Shown: positions 61,840 to 64,000 of the stretch, piece by piece
Layout of the letters: every line of letters starts with the position of its first letter
How positions within the stretch are numbered: the stretch's first letter is position 1
NCBI GenBank assembly: GCA_902626725.1
Contig: CACOGI010000002.1
Location: forward strand, 1-64,000
Origin: an uncultured Pelagibacteraceae bacterium
GTDB taxonomy: Bacteria > Pseudomonadota > Alphaproteobacteria > Pelagibacterales > Pelagibacteraceae
Length of the DNA stretch: 64,000 nt
Direction: 5' to 3'
Position numbers and translations under genes: made by a program
Notes under the pieces: generated by a model
Seen by the model: the letters and a program-made list of their open reading frames with translations, nothing else
What the model was told of the DNA's origin: nothing
Database searches by the model: none

Positions 61840-63741
61840 ATGTCAGATAAATTTAATGAGATTTATAAAAAATCGATAGAAAGCCCTGAAAAATTTTGGC
61901 AAGAGGCATCAAATGATGTTTTCTGGTTCAAAAAACCTACAAAAATATTAAACAAATCTAATCCCCCTTTTTATAAATGGTACGAGGATGGTGTCACAAA
62001 TACTTGTTATAATGCTTTGGACTTTCACATTGACAAAGGTAAAGGCAAAAAAATTGCATTAATCTATGATAGCCCTATCACTGGTAATAAAAGTAAGCAT
62101 ACTTATGAGGAATTAAGATCAAAAGTTTCGAAATTTGCCGGAGCGCTAAAAAATCAAGGTGTAGACAAAGGTGATAGAGTAATAATTTATATGCCAATGA
62201 TACCTGAGGCAGTAATTGCAATGCTAGCATGTGGGCGAATAGGAGCAATTCATTCAGTTGTTTTTGGGGGTTTTGCCTCTAATGAACTTGCAAGCAGGAT
62301 AGATGATAGTAAAGCAAAAATTTTAGTGACTGCCTCTTGTGGTTTTGAACCAGGAAGAACAGTTGAATACAAGCCATTGGTAGATGATGCAGTCAAACAA
62401 GCTAAACATAAAATTAGTAAGATGATTTTATTTCAAAGAAAAGGCAATGAGGTAAAATTAAACACACCAAATGAAATAAGTTGGGATGAAGCTCTTTCAA
62501 ATGCGAAAGATACTGAATGTGTTGAGATGAATTCTAACGAATTCGCATACATTCTTTATACATCAGGCACAACTGGAACCCCTAAAGGTATTGTTAGAGA
62601 CATAGGAGGCCATATTGTTGCTCTCAAATGGACAATGAAAAATATTTATAATATTGATGAGGATGATATTTGGTGGTCGGCAAGTGATATCGGTTGGATT
62701 GTTGGTCATTCTTATATTGTTTATGCTCCTTTGTTTAAAGGATGTACCACTGTACTATTTGAAGGTAAACCAGTAGGGACTCCTGATGCCGGTGCATTTT
62801 GGAAAATCATTTCAGACTACAAGGTTAAATCTTTGTTTACTGCTCCTACAGCTTTTAGAGCAATTAAGAAAGAGGATCCTGAAGGAAAATTCTTTTCAAA
62901 ATATGATTTAAGTAAATTTGAAAGTTTGTTTCTTGCTGGTGAAAGAGCTGATCCAGATACTATCAAGTGGGCAGAAAATTTACTCAATGTTCCTGTAATT
63001 GATCATTGGTGGCAAACAGAAACGAGCTGGGCAATTAGTTCAAACTGTACTGGAATTGAAATGATGAAAACAAAATATGGTTCAGCATGTAAAGCTGTCC
63101 CAGGTTATGATGTTAAAATTATTAAATCAGATCAAAATTTAGCTAAACCAAATGAAATGGGAGATATTGTTGTAAAACTTCCACTTCCTCCAGGAACTTT
63201 CCCAACTCTATGGAATGCTGATCAAAGATATAAGGAAAACTATATGTCAAATTACAATGGATATTATCAAACTTATGATGCAGGCCACATAGATGAAGAT
63301 GGTTATATCTGGATTATGTCAAGAACAGATGATATTATTAACGTTGCGGGACATAGATTATCCACAGGAGCCATTGAAGAGGTCTTATCTGAGCATCAAT
63401 CAGTTGCTGAATGTGCAGTGTTAGGCATTGCTGATAAGTTAAAAGGTCAATTACCTATAGGCCTAATCGTATTAAAAGCAGGAGTAGATAAAGATAATGA
63501 CACTATTTCTAAAGAGTGTATTAAAATGGTAAGAGATAAAATAGGTCCTGTAGCAGCGTTTAAAGTTGCTATAGTGATAAAAAGACTTCCAAAAACAAGA
63601 TCAGGTAAAATTTTAAGAGGAACAATAAGAAAGATTGCTGATAATGTAGATTATAAAATGCCACCAACTATCGACGATCCTTCAATATTAGATGAAATAA
63701 AAGACGATCTTATAAAAAATAATATTCTTAAAAGTGCTTAA
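61840..63741 (+). CDS. prpE: Propionate-CoA ligase / acyl-CoA synthetase (PrpE type)
   Basis: The 633-residue enzyme activates short acids to CoA thioesters through an acyl-AMP. It has the ATP-binding AYILYTSGTTGTPKGIVRD, WWSASDIGWIVGHSYIVYAPL, VIDHWWQTETSW, and the C-terminal catalytic Lys in PKTRSGKILRGTIRKIAD. YNALDFHIDKGKGKKIALIYDSP is the PrpE-like N-terminus, so propionate is the best guess, with acetate possible. It is divergent from the proteorhodopsin gene by 209 bases, in which I see a possible -10 (tacaat, 61787-61792) but no further gene. The stop overlaps the following SMR gene by 8 bases. Confidence 0.9.
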   Translation: MSDKFNEIYKKSIESPEKFWQEASNDVFWFKKPTKILNKSNPPFYKWYEDGVTNTCYNALDFHIDKGKGKKIALIYDSPITGNKSKHTYEELRSKVSKFAGALKNQGVDKGDRVIIYMPMIPEAVIAMLACGRIGAIHSVVFGGFASNELASRIDDSKAKILVTASCGFEPGRTVEYKPLVDDAVKQAKHKISKMILFQRKGNEVKLNTPNEISWDEALSNAKDTECVEMNSNEFAYILYTSGTTGTPKGIVRDIGGHIVALKWTMKNIYNIDEDDIWWSASDIGWIVGHSYIVYAPLFKGCTTVLFEGKPVGTPDAGAFWKIISDYKVKSLFTAPTAFRAIKKEDPEGKFFSKYDLSKFESLFLAGERADPDTIKWAENLLNVPVIDHWWQTETSWAISSNCTGIEMMKTKYGSACKAVPGYDVKIIKSDQNLAKPNEMGDIVVKLPLPPGTFPTLWNADQRYKENYMSNYNGYYQTYDAGHIDEDGYIWIMSRTDDIINVAGHRLSTGAIEEVLSEHQSVAECAVLGIADKLKGQLPIGLIVLKAGVDKDNDTISKECIKMVRDKIGPVAAFKVAIVIKRLPKTRSGKILRGTIRKIADNVDYKMPPTIDDPSILDEIKDDLIKNNILKSA

Positions 63742-64000
63742 AACTTATTTATTTCTAATTGGGGCAATATTTTGTGAAGTAGCGGGGACAATGTTACTAC
63801 CTGTCTCACAAAATTTTACCAAATTAGTTCCAACAACTTTTTTAGCAATCTTTTATTTGACAGCTTTTTATTTATTAACTTTTGTAGTTAATAAGCTTCC
63901 AATAGCTATAGTTTATGCTACCTGGAGCGGTCTCGGAATTTTTACTATAGCCATACTTGGTTATATTTTTTTTAAACAAACATTATCATGGCAAGCAATT
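63734..64000 (+). CDS. Small multidrug resistance (SMR/EmrE-like) protein, 3' truncated by window; not in ORF track
   Basis: A frame opening at the GTG at 63734, overlapping the prpE stop by 8 bases, runs to the window end. The predicted protein shows the SMR pattern: LKTYLFLIGAIFCEVAGTMLLPVSQNFTKLVPTTFL with the conserved membrane Glu (FCEVAG), then the second and third segments with IVYATWSGLGIFTIAILGYIFFKQTLSWQAI. SMR proteins are dimeric proton-coupled exporters of cations or, in the Gdx group, guanidinium. The WSG motif fits both. It stands in an unusual place after an acyl-CoA ligase. Confidence 0.8.
   Translation, partial: MLKTYLFLIGAIFCEVAGTMLLPVSQNFTKLVPTTFLAIFYLTAFYLLTFVVNKLPIAIVYATWSGLGIFTIAILGYIFFKQTLSWQAI

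Overview
The window is a strongly AT-rich, extremely compact bacterial chromosome segment that reads as Pelagibacterales (SAR11, Candidatus Pelagibacter-like). The grounds are single-copy housekeeping genes of alphaproteobacterial type, start/stop overlaps almost everywhere, a tandem glycine riboswitch before gcvT, a blue-type proteorhodopsin, many periplasmic-binding-protein transporters (TRAP, Ehu-type ABC), several EamA permeases and lysine/asparagine-rich proteins. No gene-free stretch exceeds 300 bases. I saw no rRNA, tRNA, CRISPR array, insertion sequence, phage or integration site. The two ends cut genes: an RND-type exporter on the left and an SMR pump on the right.

Layout. 1-7 kb: RND exporter, cvpA-purF, an HD-domain protein, two transporters, and a highly charged heptad-repeat protein. 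7-12 kb (minus strand): an apparent guanidino-compound operon (EamA permease, creatinase, arginine:glycine amidinotransferase) next to moeA. 11.6-17.9 kb: SufU-like scaffold, HPP membrane protein, NAD-formate dehydrogenase, SelO, an FAD amine oxidase-like protein, TspO, SDR. 18-26 kb (minus): gcvT-gcvH-gcvP followed almost without gaps by an FAD oxidoreductase, DUF1365, a Cfa-like lipid methyltransferase and a DUF3833 lipoprotein, headed by a tandem glycine riboswitch. 26-33 kb: EamA, 5-oxoprolinase pxpB/pxpC divergent from pxpA, and a TRAP transporter. 33-41 kb: TerC, panB, guaA, TPR, a CBS-less guaB, rlmE, a glycosyltransferase, pssA-psd. 40-50 kb: icd, alaS, recA, TolC, a glycerate-kinase-like P-loop protein, GFA protein, SOS-type umuDC. 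50-54 kb: polysaccharide-lyase-like secreted protein, two glycosyltransferases, dksA and two unlisted mini-ORFs. 54-57 kb: Ehu-type ABC transporter. 57-64 kb: MOSC, PhyH dioxygenase, GST, ferredoxin reductase, ferredoxin, proteorhodopsin, propionyl-CoA synthetase, SMR pump.

Themes. (1) Glycine and one-carbon flow: creatinase/amidinotransferase, an FAD amine oxidase, the riboswitch-controlled glycine cleavage system and formate dehydrogenase could form a route from guanidino compounds through sarcosine/glycine to C1 units and CO2. (2) Uptake of small solutes: both transporter operons place the binding protein first and have a strong hairpin between it and the permeases. (3) SOS: GAAC-N7-GAAC before umuD and a near match before recA. 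(4) Light and redox: proteorhodopsin beside ferredoxin and its reductase. The most checkable novel signal is a 12-nt perfect complementarity between the inter-aptamer linker of the glycine riboswitch and the gcvT ribosome-binding/start region, which suggests the switching mechanism.
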